From an uncultured Schlesneria sp. (GTDB lineage: Bacteria > Planctomycetota > Planctomycetia > Planctomycetales > Planctomycetaceae), in NCBI GenBank assembly GCA_903834925.1, contig CAILLA010000109.1:1-64000 (forward strand): a DNA stretch of 64,000 nt, in the 5' to 3' direction. Under the pieces are notes generated by a model. The model was not told the origin of the DNA. It made no database searches and saw only the letters and a program-made list of their open reading frames with translations. Below are positions 33,209-43,102 of this stretch, one piece after another; position 1 is the first letter of the stretch; each line of letters begins with the position of its first letter. A program made the position numbers and the translations under genes.

Positions 33209-34777
33209 TTATTTCTGGGCCAAACGGTATTTTTGAAGTCGGCTGTTGGGCTTTTCGGGGATGGTTTGTTCGATCAGACCGGCAGTGAGAAGGTCGGCGA
33301 GTGCTTGCTTTGCGGCACCCGAAATCGACTTGTGTCCTAGCGCATCAGAAATCTCGGACCGCGCCAAAGGTTTCGAGCTGATCGCAACCATGATTCGATA
33401 CTGAATCGACTTGCTGTCCCACACCGGCTTCCACGCCGGCCGCGATCGCCATTCATCTGCTGACTCTGGCTTCCACTCTGGCCTCGACTCTGGCTTCGAT
33501 CCGTCGGCTGCAAGGGCGACTTGGGGAGCTTCGGGCTGAACTGGCAACCGGACCATGAAGTAGCTATGGTCTTCGTCAAATTCAAATTCGGCCAACGGCG
33601 AGCCGTTTTCTTTCATCGCGCGAATGATCTTGGGGATGCCGGTTGAGCGGCCCTCGGTGAATTCCAGTTCCTTGAGAAATTCACCGATTCGACGGTTGCG
33701 ATAGCGGCGCGAGATGGCTTTGCCGGCACGGAGATCTTTCAAACGGACCGAACGGTCCGGGCCGGGATAGCTGACTACGATCAACTCATCCCGGGAGATA
33801 CGGACTTCGACCGGCTCACGCACGTCGTAGCCACGATGATAGATCGCGTTGACGACAGCCTCTTCGATCGCGGGGTACGGGAAGTTCTCGACTCGCGTGG
33901 CTTCGGCTCGGTCGTGATGCTTGATGACGGTCTCGCTGATGTAATTGCGGCGAATGTAGTCGAGTGACTCGCGGAGTATTCTCGGCAACGGACCGCGAAA
34001 TTCTTTCTCGGTGAACTTGTCGCCCCCCGCACCGTCCGGAAACCAGACGACGTCAATCTGTGTGGCAGGAAAGAACCGATGTGGCTCTGGATTGAAAAAA
34101 AGCAGCCCGACATTGAGCGGGAATGCCAATTCCTTCGACCCGCCGACGACATTCATCTGTCGACCGAGTTCGACCAGCGGCATTTTGCGGGCATGGGGGG
34201 CAAGGTCGCTGCCAACTTCCTTCAGGAAGTCACGCATCAATTCGCAGGAGAGATCTTCCACATTCGCTCGCTGGTTAAGCCGATCGTCGAACGGGACAGT
34301 GGCGGCGAGCGACAGCAGTTCGGTTTCATCCGCTCCCTTGGCTCGAACGGTGCTCGACCCCTTGCGGATGAAGTAGCCGTACTCCTTGTTGTCCTTTCCC
34401 AAGCCGAGCTTGGCCTTGTACGGCCGCGTCTGTCCGCCAGGTGCCGAAATCACGAGCACGGTTTGGCCAGCGACTACGTAGGGGGCGACGATCGGGTGAT
34501 AGGACGGTTGGAGCGCGCTGTGTCCGAGATTCAGGATCTCTTTTTGTATCGCATCCAACTGATTTGGCTGCAACCCGACCGGCGGCAAAACGGGCTGACC
34601 ATGTTTCTCGGCAACTCCCACGACGACGTAGCCACCGCCCAGATTGTGGAAGTCGTTAGCAAAAGCGCAGAGAGTGTGGAGCGTGTCGAGCGGATTCCAG
34701 CCCTGCTTGAATTCCAGACGCTCCCATTCCACAGCCTTGCCGTGCAGAAGATCGTCGATGTTGATGGGTAGCGGCAT
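33209..34777 (-). CDS. AlbA-like/HATPase transcription-regulator type protein
   Basis: The start is the ATG at 34777 (MPLPINIDDLL), preceded by TGAGGA; a longer frame begins 18 codons upstream and overlaps the helicase gene. The product is 522 residues. Residues about 15-130 are an AlbA_2/Schlafen-like nucleic-acid-binding domain (EFKQGWNPLDTLHTLCAFAND, GGYVVVGVAEK). Residues about 260-400 form a GHKL ATP-binding part (AVVNAIYHRGYDVREPVEV; GRSTGIPKIIRAM). The end is a winged helix (SDALGHKSISGAAKQAL). A short W-K-P repeat lies at about 445-470. Family members are often annotated as transcriptional regulators; here its place between helicase and methylase suggests a regulator or sensor of the defence cluster. 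Confidence 0.75.
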   Translation of the reverse strand: MPLPINIDDLLHGKAVEWERLEFKQGWNPLDTLHTLCAFANDFHNLGGGYVVVGVAEKHGQPVLPPVGLQPNQLDAIQKEILNLGHSALQPSYHPIVAPYVVAGQTVLVISAPGGQTRPYKAKLGLGKDNKEYGYFIRKGSSTVRAKGADETELLSLAATVPFDDRLNQRANVEDLSCELMRDFLKEVGSDLAPHARKMPLVELGRQMNVVGGSKELAFPLNVGLLFFNPEPHRFFPATQIDVVWFPDGAGGDKFTEKEFRGPLPRILRESLDYIRRNYISETVIKHHDRAEATRVENFPYPAIEEAVVNAIYHRGYDVREPVEVRISRDELIVVSYPGPDRSVRLKDLRAGKAISRRYRNRRIGEFLKELEFTEGRSTGIPKIIRAMKENGSPLAEFEFDEDHSYFMVRLPVQPEAPQVALAADGSKPESRPEWKPESADEWRSRPAWKPVWDSKSIQYRIMVAISSKPLARSEISDALGHKSISGAAKQALADLLTAGLIEQTIPEKPNSRLQKYRLAQK

Positions 34778-34790
34778 GACGCGAAAATCC

Positions 34791-37664
34791 TCAGTGCTGT
34801 CCGGCATCCGGCAACAGAACATACACGCCAAGCAGGTCCATCGGGAGAACCGGATAAACGACCTGGAAATGTTTACCGTCCATCAATTCACTAAATCGCT
34901 CGTGAGCTTCGACGAGGTGCTTCGACTGTTCTTCGGCGACAGTCGCAAATTCGTCTTTGAGGGCCGCCAGGATATTCAATTCGTTTTCGAGAAAGCTGGC
35001 TTGAGCTTGGATCGACAAATCGGAAGTTGCTCGTGCTTCGGCCAGCAATTTCTTGGCTTCGGCATGATTGAGGAATTCCTTTTGCTGGGGCGTGCCACGC
35101 CAGCCCCAAAGCACCATTTCCTCAGCCACTATTTGATGCTGACCTTTCTGTTGTTCGATCACATTACGACAACGGAACAGCAGAAGGGCTGTTTTGATTT
35201 GCGCCTGCCGAGTTCGAATGATTGCCACTCTCGCCGCTCGCTTATCCACTCGAGCCAATGTGTTTCCCATCACTAACTGGCAGAGCTGTTCTACAAAGCG
35301 ATTATTTCGGCCCAAATAGTGGTAACCTGGCGGCGTTGGAGATTGAAAACTGACCTTGATCGGATCGCCTCCGGGTAACAAATCACGCAACTGGGGCGGC
35401 ATGTTGCCCGTCACAATCCGATAGCCCTTTGCCTCTTTGATGACCTGGACGCCCAACAAGTTGTTGAGCGCTGCCGTAACGAACTCTTCGACCGCGTGAG
35501 GATCGCCAATGGCTTCGTCCACCTCGCGCAAGTCGGTTTCGATTTCCTGAGCCTTGATTGCGTTCTGGGCAAAAATACTTCGGGATGCCTTTTCTCGTTC
35601 GGCGGCTTCGTCCACCTTACGAGTGACGTTGGCTTTGGACTGTGCAGCTTCGTCGAAGTCTCCAAAGTCGAACGTTATTTGTCGTGCGTTTCGATGTTTG
35701 GCAATCTGACGGTTGGGATTGAGAAGCAATGCTTGAGTGATGGTGTCAATGATGCTTTGTGAATCTTCCGGGAATGGGACGTTGATACCCGTTGATTTCT
35801 TGATCTCCCGTACTTTGCGAAGAAGTACGTCAAGCACAATGCCGTCAATCGGATTGTCAGCTCCGTACAGAAGGCAGGCTTTGACTTCGGGAGCGACCTG
35901 TCCGAATCGGTCCACGCGACCCTCACGCTGTTCCAGCCGATTCGGGTTCCAAGGAAGATCGTAGTGCAACACACCAGTAAATTGATTCTGAAGGTTGATC
36001 CCTTCACTCAAGCAATCAGTCGCGATCAGCACGCGCAACGGAGATCTTCCCATTTCTTCTATGTGCTGCTTGCGAAGATCGTCAGGGAGTTCGCTCGTAA
36101 TCACTTGCAGGTCGAGTTTGGGAAATCTTTTCCTCAGCGAGGTGGCGAGCTTTTCTCCGACATAGTTCGCGGTGGCGATGTAGCGACAGAAGACGACGGG
36201 ATTGAATCCTTTCGATAGCCAGTCCGAAAGGATTTCTTCGGTGGCGGCGAGCTTCCGATCGTCCTTGAGATTTGCCAGTTTCCCCAATTGCTCGGCGAAG
36301 CTGCGAAGCTGTTCCTTCTGGTATCGAGACCACTCATTTCGCTCGACAACTGGCGTCGGGGTGTTGTCACCTTCGTATCCAAATTCCGTGTCGCGAACCG
36401 GGTTGTCGTCCGCGTCGCCCGCCCCGATTGGCAAGTCGGCCATTTCATTACCGACCGTCGAGGCCAAACCATCCTGCCGAGTGTTGAGCATCTCAATGCC
36501 AGCAGCAGGACTCGACATGACGCCCCGCAACAAGGCCAAAGCTGCCCAATACTGAACCCGCTTATGACCGCCCTCAGTAGGATCGAGAGCGACCAACTTC
36601 CGAGCAAAATCGAGTATTTCTCCGAAAAAATGACCGTAGCCTTTGGAAATGTCATATGGCCACTCGAAGGCGTCCCGCTTCGGGAAGGGCGTGTCTTCAC
36701 CCATCCATTTTTCGACATCTCCACGTTTTCGCTGCACGAAAAAACGGGCAAGTTCACGGCGCTGTGACTGGGTGGACTCTGGAAGGTCGAGCGTCTCGAA
36801 GTCTTGCCGCAACATTCCGAGCAGCGAATGGAATTCTTCCGGCTTGCCGCTGTGTGGGGTCGCAGTGAGGAGAATAAGTTGCTGGTGCGTCTTCCCGGCG
36901 ATACGGCTAATCAAGTGATAGCGCTGCTGTTGACTGGCGGATGCACCCGCTGGTCGAGCACAAGTATGGGCCTCGTCAACAATCACCAACTCTGGGCATT
37001 GCTCAATGAAGACATCACGTCGCGTATCTGACTTGATGAAGTCGATGCTGATCACTTGATAGGGATAATAATCGTACACGCTGGTATCGCCTTGAATCTG
37101 GCGATCCAACCGGGCCTGCGTATTGGAGCGGATGATCACCGCTTCCAAATCGAGCTTGTCTCGAATTTCCGCTTGCCATTGCTCGCACAAGTGAGGCAGA
37201 CACACGACTGCAAAACGCTTGATCTTTCGTCGCTCAAGAAGTTCTTTGACGATCAAGAGTGCCTCGATTGTTTTGCCGACACCTACGTCATCGGCGATCA
37301 ACAAGCGAATCGACTCTTGCCGCAGCGCCATGATGAGTGGCACCATCTGGTATGAGCGAGGACGAAAGGACAGCTTCGCCAGCGATCGGAACGGACCAGC
37401 GCCATTACGGAAGGCCAGCCGAGCCGAGTCATACAAAAGTCGAGCCGTACTGATATCGCCAATATCTTCTTTTGTGGGGTCAGGAAAACTCGCGTCAACT
37501 GGTTCATCGGTCTCCACGCCGAGTGGCCGATAAATACCTGCGATCTCGTCGTCCGAACCACCCAGCGGCTTGACGAGCAAAAGGTCGGGGTCGTCAGACG
37601 GAAGCACGATCCAGTCGCGTCCCCGCAGCGCAACGAGCTTTCCGGGTTGAAGAGAAACGGTCAT
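34791..37664 (-). CDS. SNF2/RapA-like helicase, DISARM DrmD-like
   Basis: A 957-residue superfamily 2 helicase with a small N-terminal barrel-like part (PGKLVALRGRDWIVL), Walker A DVGVGKT at about 126-132, DEAH in VIVDEAHTCARP near 235, then 'TATPHSGKPEEF' (motif III) and the C-terminal helicase half with ATDCLSEGINLQ and HYDLPWNPNRLEQREGRVDRFGQ (motifs V and VI). The last 250 residues are helical. This arrangement is that of the SNF2-like helicases found in class 1 DISARM (DrmD) and related phage-defence loci. It overlaps the stop of the upstream helicase gene by 4 bp (ATGA), so they are co-translated. Its exact family name is an inference. Confidence 0.8.
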   Translation of the reverse strand: MTVSLQPGKLVALRGRDWIVLPSDDPDLLLVKPLGGSDDEIAGIYRPLGVETDEPVDASFPDPTKEDIGDISTARLLYDSARLAFRNGAGPFRSLAKLSFRPRSYQMVPLIMALRQESIRLLIADDVGVGKTIEALLIVKELLERRKIKRFAVVCLPHLCEQWQAEIRDKLDLEAVIIRSNTQARLDRQIQGDTSVYDYYPYQVISIDFIKSDTRRDVFIEQCPELVIVDEAHTCARPAGASASQQQRYHLISRIAGKTHQQLILLTATPHSGKPEEFHSLLGMLRQDFETLDLPESTQSQRRELARFFVQRKRGDVEKWMGEDTPFPKRDAFEWPYDISKGYGHFFGEILDFARKLVALDPTEGGHKRVQYWAALALLRGVMSSPAAGIEMLNTRQDGLASTVGNEMADLPIGAGDADDNPVRDTEFGYEGDNTPTPVVERNEWSRYQKEQLRSFAEQLGKLANLKDDRKLAATEEILSDWLSKGFNPVVFCRYIATANYVGEKLATSLRKRFPKLDLQVITSELPDDLRKQHIEEMGRSPLRVLIATDCLSEGINLQNQFTGVLHYDLPWNPNRLEQREGRVDRFGQVAPEVKACLLYGADNPIDGIVLDVLLRKVREIKKSTGINVPFPEDSQSIIDTITQALLLNPNRQIAKHRNARQITFDFGDFDEAAQSKANVTRKVDEAAEREKASRSIFAQNAIKAQEIETDLREVDEAIGDPHAVEEFVTAALNNLLGVQVIKEAKGYRIVTGNMPPQLRDLLPGGDPIKVSFQSPTPPGYHYLGRNNRFVEQLCQLVMGNTLARVDKRAARVAIIRTRQAQIKTALLLFRCRNVIEQQKGQHQIVAEEMVLWGWRGTPQQKEFLNHAEAKKLLAEARATSDLSIQAQASFLENELNILAALKDEFATVAEEQSKHLVEAHERFSELMDGKHFQVVYPVLPMDLLGVYVLLPDAGQH

Positions 37665-40600
37665 CGCACCTTCCTGAAAATGTCTGGTCTGGCCGCGATT
37701 TTCTCGGCGAGATTGTCCTTGTAATAGTAAACCCAGACCTGATCACCTTGGGCGATGATGGCTTGTCGTTTCATTTCGTCGTCGGCTTTCACAACCGGTT
37801 CGTCGTGTGGCGTGCCGTCGCAGAATACCCAAATACGAGACTCGTAGTAGAAGTCCGGTTGGACGAACAAACCATCGACTCGCTTCTGAGCCGCATCTGG
37901 CAATCTCAACCCACATTTGTAGAGATAATCTACAAATGTTCTTTCCGTCGATGACGTCGGGTCGATGCCACGCAAGATCGCCTGATAGTGGTCGTCGTAA
38001 CTCTTGAAACTGGAGTTGGACTGAATCTCGACGTCGCAAATCAGCAGTTTCTGCAACGCATCTTGAATCAAATGCCGGTCAATCAGCTTGTGATCGCGCT
38101 GGTTGTAGTAGCTCAGCAAGTCGTCGTAGGACGCTGGGCCCTTGTATTCGGTCACATCAAACCGGCAAAGTGCGATCGCTTGCTCAACGACCTTGCGGAA
38201 GACCATGTTATCTTCCACAAACTGGGACAGAATACCGAGGCTACCTTCGGCGGCTTCGTAGAGCAGAATGTTCGGGGATTCCGGATCGCCGACGGTCACT
38301 ACCCCGATTTCATTGGGTTCCACTTGAAAGACACTCTCGATGGCACGCTTTAGCGCGTGCTGGAGCGTCACGACACCGTTTGCTTCGAGGCCGAGTGGCT
38401 GAATCGGCTCGATGTAAAGCGCGTCGGCGAGGTTCGAAGTCCAGAGTTTCACCAGACGGAATTCCTCTTTGATGTGGCTGTCCTGGCCGGGTATCGAACT
38501 TCGCCAGTCGCCCGATACCATCCCAATCGGGAAGCCCGCTGATCGTTGCGAGCGCCATTGCGAATTGACGTGGACGAGTCTGGCAGCAGGAATGTACCGA
38601 AGATTGAGCAATTCGTTCTCGCTGGTGCGAGCAACTGCTTTGCGAACTCGATCGATGTGTCCTCCATCGATTGAGAAGTAGGTACTGATTTCATAACCGC
38701 GTGAGACTCGCTCTTCCTCTTCGCAGGATATCCGATCAATCTCTTCCGCCCTGGATTCTGCCATCTCCATGAGATCGTGAAGATGCTCTTTGTTTGCGTT
38801 GTCGCCCAAACTGACCCCGGAAAACGGGCAAATCTCCAAGTCCTTTTGATCTCCTGTCAGGAAGTAGCCGCTTTTTTTACTGACCTTTGCTTCGGTCAGG
38901 GATGACTCGGCATCCTGAACAACGAGTTGGCAGACTCGATACTTGCGGCCGTTGTGGTAGATGATGTTTTGTGGTCCGAACTCGCGAAGCGCAATGGACC
39001 GCGGCCGTGAGATGAATTCTCCCGACGAATCGGTTGTCGGCAGAAATACACGCAATGGCAGGCGAGTAAAGTTGTAACCGGGGAGAAAGCCTTCCGATGC
39101 AAAATAGCGATAGGGATAAAACTCCGACAATTCTGTCGAACGCCCCGTCAAATCGTTTCGCAGCAAATCCAGTTGGCGGGTGGCTTGGTCTTGATTGCGT
39201 TTGTGTTTGCGATACTCATCGCTGCCAAGACTCATTGTGCCGCTCTCAATTTTCTGTGTTGCCCGAGTCAGGATCGTCCTTGCGGAACGGTATAGCCGTC
39301 GCCATCGCTCAAGTGACTTGTCGAGATGGTCCGCAACGTGCGACAGATTCTGCTCGATCCATTGGTCGGAATACCAAGATCCCGATTTCGATTCGAGATC
39401 GCCAACGAAATCACGAATGACACGTTTGAACGTCGCTTTCAATTCGTCAAATGTCGTGTGGGGGATTTCCAAACCAGAACGGGCCTCTGACGAGAGTGCC
39501 AACTTATTGTTGTCATCGACAACAAGACGCATGATCGACGGCTTGCCGATTCCCATATCGTCCAAACCGGGTAAGCCAATTTCGGAAATGACGAGCGCAT
39601 TGAGGTGTGACGTCAGCAATTCGCGATTGCAAAGGTCGAGCCGCGGTGCCATCACCGCGCCAGCGACAAGTGCTTCTTGCTCTTTGAAGTAATGTCGATC
39701 GTGTGGCGCGTAGCTTGAACAGTAAGTGAAGACCAGGGCTGCTTGTCCACTTCGGCCAGCTCGCCCTGATCGTTGCGCGTAGTTTGCGGGATTCGGCGGG
39801 GCATTCCGCATGTGAACGACACTCAAATTGCTAATGTCGATTCCCAGTTCCATCGTGGGCGAACAGAAAAGCGCGCTGATTTCACCCGCGCGGAACTCGT
39901 CCTCACGCTGAATCCGGACCTCTGTTCCCAGTTGACCCGTATGGTCCTCACCTCGCATCCGCTTCATCTTGGCGAAGTCACGCTGATATAGGGTGCGGAA
40001 GAATTTGTTGGGTTTAGGGGCCTGATCTTTGTAAGAACGCTGCTTGATGACATCGGCTTTAACGGATTCGCTGTCGCCGACACGCCAAATGATCTTCTCA
40101 AGCCGCAGACGGTAAATCGGTACGTCTTCGTTCTTTTCGTTTTTTGCCTGCTGTGACTTGAGATAGTCCGCCTCTTCCAGGAGAGCCATCAATTTCATGA
40201 TGAAATCGCGGTAGTGATCTCCTCGCAAATCAATTTTCAACTCGCGTTGTCGAACATATTGCTTGATGAATTTGCCGAGGCCGCTGGCCGGCCCCATACT
40301 CTTTGATGAGATCCTTGTGGACTTTTGCAACGTGTCGTAACGAATGAAGAACGGTTCCCTGAGTTCTTCATTGCGATCGAGGGTCCAGGGAGAACGAAGC
40401 ATTTCGCGGAATTGCTTTTCGTTTTCCTTGATCTTTGATTGCGTGAGGTAGTTTTCGCTGTGAATGGCATATTCGAGTCGGAAGAAATCCAGAATTGTGC
40501 CAATGAATTCTTTACGGTCGGCGTGGTTCATAACGCCGAGGAGCGGTGTTTTGGCCCAGAACTCGTCTGCTTGAGAGATCTCATCCAAATCCGAATACTC

Positions 40601-42787
40601 GACTGCCAGCAAGCCACATTGCTCCAGATTTGGCAGGATAATCCGCCAGCTTCGTCGCAGATCTGCAATCGCCCGATAGGTCAAGAAGTCTTGAAGACAA
40701 TGCTCGTATTTTCGTCGAATTGGAGCGAGCGTCGTGTCCTCATTGCGATTCGCGAAATCGAGGAATGGCAATCCAAGTGCGTTGCGGACGGCCTCTCCGA
40801 TCGTCGCGTAGGTCAGCGTGCCAGCCGGTGCGGATGAAAGAGCCTTGTGAATTCCAGCACGCAGTCGAACGACCTGGACGAAATCGTTGAAGTGGCCTGC
40901 TTGGAGCGCAGCGTCCTGTCGATTGTCGGTGAAACTGAGTAGTTTTTGGTCCTTTTGCTCGAAGCCCGCATCGTTGAGTTGGTTCAGAATCGAAAACGCC
41001 GTAATCGTCGTCGACGTACTGCGGCCTTCGCTTCCAAGTTTCGTGAGTTTCGTACCTTCGTTCGTCTTGGTGTCGTAAAATACACCGCCAGTGGGATCAA
41101 ACAGCAATGGGGCTTTCATGAACCAGCCCCACCACTTCATCGGCATCGTGTCTGAACAGTTGCCGAACTCATCGAAATAAACCTTGATCGGGAAAAAAGC
41201 TTTCTTTTTTGAGTCCGCGACCGGTCCTTGCTTGGTCATTCGCCACCAAGATTCAGGAAGCAGTTCGCAGTCTTCTGACATATCCCAGACACCATCGCCG
41301 ACGATCAGGTAGCCGTTGCTCGTTTCCGTCTCGTCATCGTCGTCGACTGTGCTTTCGCGAAATTCGCGCGGCTCAAAATGATTTTTTACACGCGATACAC
41401 AAATGAAAGCGTGGCCACTCGCGCGACTAAACACGATCGGGAAGATCGGCTTTTTGGCTTCTTCGTCCTGTTTGAAAACGCCGGGTTCCAAGGTGATAAA
41501 GCGATGCTCATCTTGATCGAGAGTTGTATAGACGGAACCGGTTTGCGAGATGAATTGATGTAGCTTGAATGGGAGCAGAGTGTAACGCTGGCCCATGTCC
41601 TGAAGTCGCTTGTTTGCAGCACTGATCCATTGCAAAAGCGATTCGAGAAAACTGCGGCAAATCTCCATCGGCTGGTTGGATGCGGACGACAAGTCGGCGA
41701 CGATGTCCGTGATCCGTCGTGGCTTGCCACGGACGAGAATTGACTCACGGACTTCGAGGGCAACGCAATTTTCCAACCAGACAGCGACAGGATGTGACAT
41801 GAGTTTTGTTACGTCGTCATCAGCGTTGACTCCGGCCGCAACGGCAGCGTTCAGTTCGGCTGTGAATGGAATCTCGCCGCTAAAAGCGATCGAGCGAGCA
41901 AGTGTTTCGGGGACGACTTGCTCAGAAGTGAACGGCTTTCCAAAAAGCTTTGTTGCGACCTTCGCAACCTCGATACGTTGCTCTGCGAGCGTGCCCACTG
42001 ACACCATAGTGGCGGAAGTTCCGATGCACGTAACCGGTCGCAAACAGCGGGCGCGAATGCGCCTTATGAGAAGAGCGACATCCGCCCCTTGCCGACCGCG
42101 ATAGGTGTGAAGTTCATCGAAAACGAGAAATCGCAAATTCTGAAAGATGCCATCCCGAATCGACCTCTCGCGGACTCTCGTCAGCAGCAATTCCAGCATC
42201 ATATAGTTTGTCAAGAGAATCTGCGGAGGCTTCTCTCGCATCTTTTCACGGGCCTCGTCCTTCTCCTGTCCGGTGTACTGACCGAACGAGATCGGAAAGT
42301 CATTGCCCGTGGAGTTTTCGTAGTTTTCCTTGTATCGCGTGAACTCGTCGAATTGCGAATTGATCAGCGCGTTCATCGGATAAACGACGACCGCAGTCAC
42401 TCCTTGCTCTTCGGGATGGGACAGCAAGTGATGAAAAATCGAACCGATATAGGTCAGGGACTTACCGGAACCGGTTCCCGACGTGACGATAAAATCCTTG
42501 CCGGCAGTGCCCAGCTTGATGGCTTCGACCTGATGTCTGTAAAGGGAATACCCTTTGAAAATGTCCCGAATCGCCGAATGCAGAACTCCTTGATCCGTGA
42601 GCTCATCCAAACTGCTGAATTTCTGAAACGATGGGTTGAACTGAAGCAGTGGCTCTGGCCATAGCTTGCCTTGACTCAATTCAACTTCGACAACTTCGCG
42701 GATTTTCGGATCGGCAATCCGAAGAAAGCTTCGGATGTACGTCTCATAGTCTGAGACGATTTCGGCATGGGTCTGGAAGACATTCAT
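37661..42787 (-). CDS. DEAH helicase with DUF1998-like region and nuclease-like C-terminus
   Basis: At 1708 residues this is the largest protein of the window. Walker A TGTGSGKS is at about 103-110 and DELH at about 224-227; the second half holds SPTMELGIDI and QRSGRAGRSGQ (motifs V and VI), the MrfA-like DEAD/DEAH set. After about residue 1200 comes a DUF1998-like region (WTSNLADALYIEPIQPLG, LQHALKRAIESVF). The last 100 residues show PDFYYE ... VFCDGTPHDEP, similar to the D...(E/C)DG pattern of Vsr/DUF559-type nucleases. In DISARM the helicase (DrmA) and DUF1998 protein (DrmB) are separate; here they may be joined. Druantia DruE is another possible relative. First gene of the cluster, divergent from the nuclease/protease operon at 43103. 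Confidence 0.75.
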   Translation of the reverse strand: MNVFQTHAEIVSDYETYIRSFLRIADPKIREVVEVELSQGKLWPEPLLQFNPSFQKFSSLDELTDQGVLHSAIRDIFKGYSLYRHQVEAIKLGTAGKDFIVTSGTGSGKSLTYIGSIFHHLLSHPEEQGVTAVVVYPMNALINSQFDEFTRYKENYENSTGNDFPISFGQYTGQEKDEAREKMREKPPQILLTNYMMLELLLTRVRERSIRDGIFQNLRFLVFDELHTYRGRQGADVALLIRRIRARCLRPVTCIGTSATMVSVGTLAEQRIEVAKVATKLFGKPFTSEQVVPETLARSIAFSGEIPFTAELNAAVAAGVNADDDVTKLMSHPVAVWLENCVALEVRESILVRGKPRRITDIVADLSSASNQPMEICRSFLESLLQWISAANKRLQDMGQRYTLLPFKLHQFISQTGSVYTTLDQDEHRFITLEPGVFKQDEEAKKPIFPIVFSRASGHAFICVSRVKNHFEPREFRESTVDDDDETETSNGYLIVGDGVWDMSEDCELLPESWWRMTKQGPVADSKKKAFFPIKVYFDEFGNCSDTMPMKWWGWFMKAPLLFDPTGGVFYDTKTNEGTKLTKLGSEGRSTSTTITAFSILNQLNDAGFEQKDQKLLSFTDNRQDAALQAGHFNDFVQVVRLRAGIHKALSSAPAGTLTYATIGEAVRNALGLPFLDFANRNEDTTLAPIRRKYEHCLQDFLTYRAIADLRRSWRIILPNLEQCGLLAVEYSDLDEISQADEFWAKTPLLGVMNHADRKEFIGTILDFFRLEYAIHSENYLTQSKIKENEKQFREMLRSPWTLDRNEELREPFFIRYDTLQKSTRISSKSMGPASGLGKFIKQYVRQRELKIDLRGDHYRDFIMKLMALLEEADYLKSQQAKNEKNEDVPIYRLRLEKIIWRVGDSESVKADVIKQRSYKDQAPKPNKFFRTLYQRDFAKMKRMRGEDHTGQLGTEVRIQREDEFRAGEISALFCSPTMELGIDISNLSVVHMRNAPPNPANYAQRSGRAGRSGQAALVFTYCSSYAPHDRHYFKEQEALVAGAVMAPRLDLCNRELLTSHLNALVISEIGLPGLDDMGIGKPSIMRLVVDDNNKLALSSEARSGLEIPHTTFDELKATFKRVIRDFVGDLESKSGSWYSDQWIEQNLSHVADHLDKSLERWRRLYRSARTILTRATQKIESGTMSLGSDEYRKHKRNQDQATRQLDLLRNDLTGRSTELSEFYPYRYFASEGFLPGYNFTRLPLRVFLPTTDSSGEFISRPRSIALREFGPQNIIYHNGRKYRVCQLVVQDAESSLTEAKVSKKSGYFLTGDQKDLEICPFSGVSLGDNANKEHLHDLMEMAESRAEEIDRISCEEEERVSRGYEISTYFSIDGGHIDRVRKAVARTSENELLNLRYIPAARLVHVNSQWRSQRSAGFPIGMVSGDWRSSIPGQDSHIKEEFRLVKLWTSNLADALYIEPIQPLGLEANGVVTLQHALKRAIESVFQVEPNEIGVVTVGDPESPNILLYEAAEGSLGILSQFVEDNMVFRKVVEQAIALCRFDVTEYKGPASYDDLLSYYNQRDHKLIDRHLIQDALQKLLICDVEIQSNSSFKSYDDHYQAILRGIDPTSSTERTFVDYLYKCGLRLPDAAQKRVDGLFVQPDFYYESRIWVFCDGTPHDEPVVKADDEMKRQAIIAQGDQVWVYYYKDNLAEKIAARPDIFRKVR

Positions 42788-43102
42788 GGCGATGTATCCC
42801 GTTCAACACGGATGGACCTAAGTCTTCGCGTGATGACGGTTCAAATTTGAATGGCCGAACAGCCTCCATGATCGAAAACGCCTGAATTCCTTGGACAGGC
42901 AAGAGATGAACTTATACGAGAAATCCGTGAGAATCGCACGCCGTCAATGAAAGGCTGCGAGCGAACAGCCAGGCAACCAAGAGGAACTCGCCCAAATGTC
43001 ATTGCCCAAGTGTTGTTTTTGCCTCTACAGACGTTAAAATCCGCAAGGTCGACCTATACCCCCAAATTCAACCGATCAAGCATGGATGCGGATCTATGAG
43101 AT
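42788..43102. promoter_or_regulatory. Divergent intergenic region between two defence operons
   Basis: About 315 bp between the start of the minus-strand helicase gene and the start of the plus-strand nuclease gene. Both promoters should lie here. I could not pick firm -35/-10 pairs or an operator palindrome. Confidence 0.4.

Noticed and set aside
34778-34831. Extension of the AlbA-type protein over the helicase gene
   Set aside because: The internal ATG with GAGGA upstream avoids a long overlap and preserves the domain.
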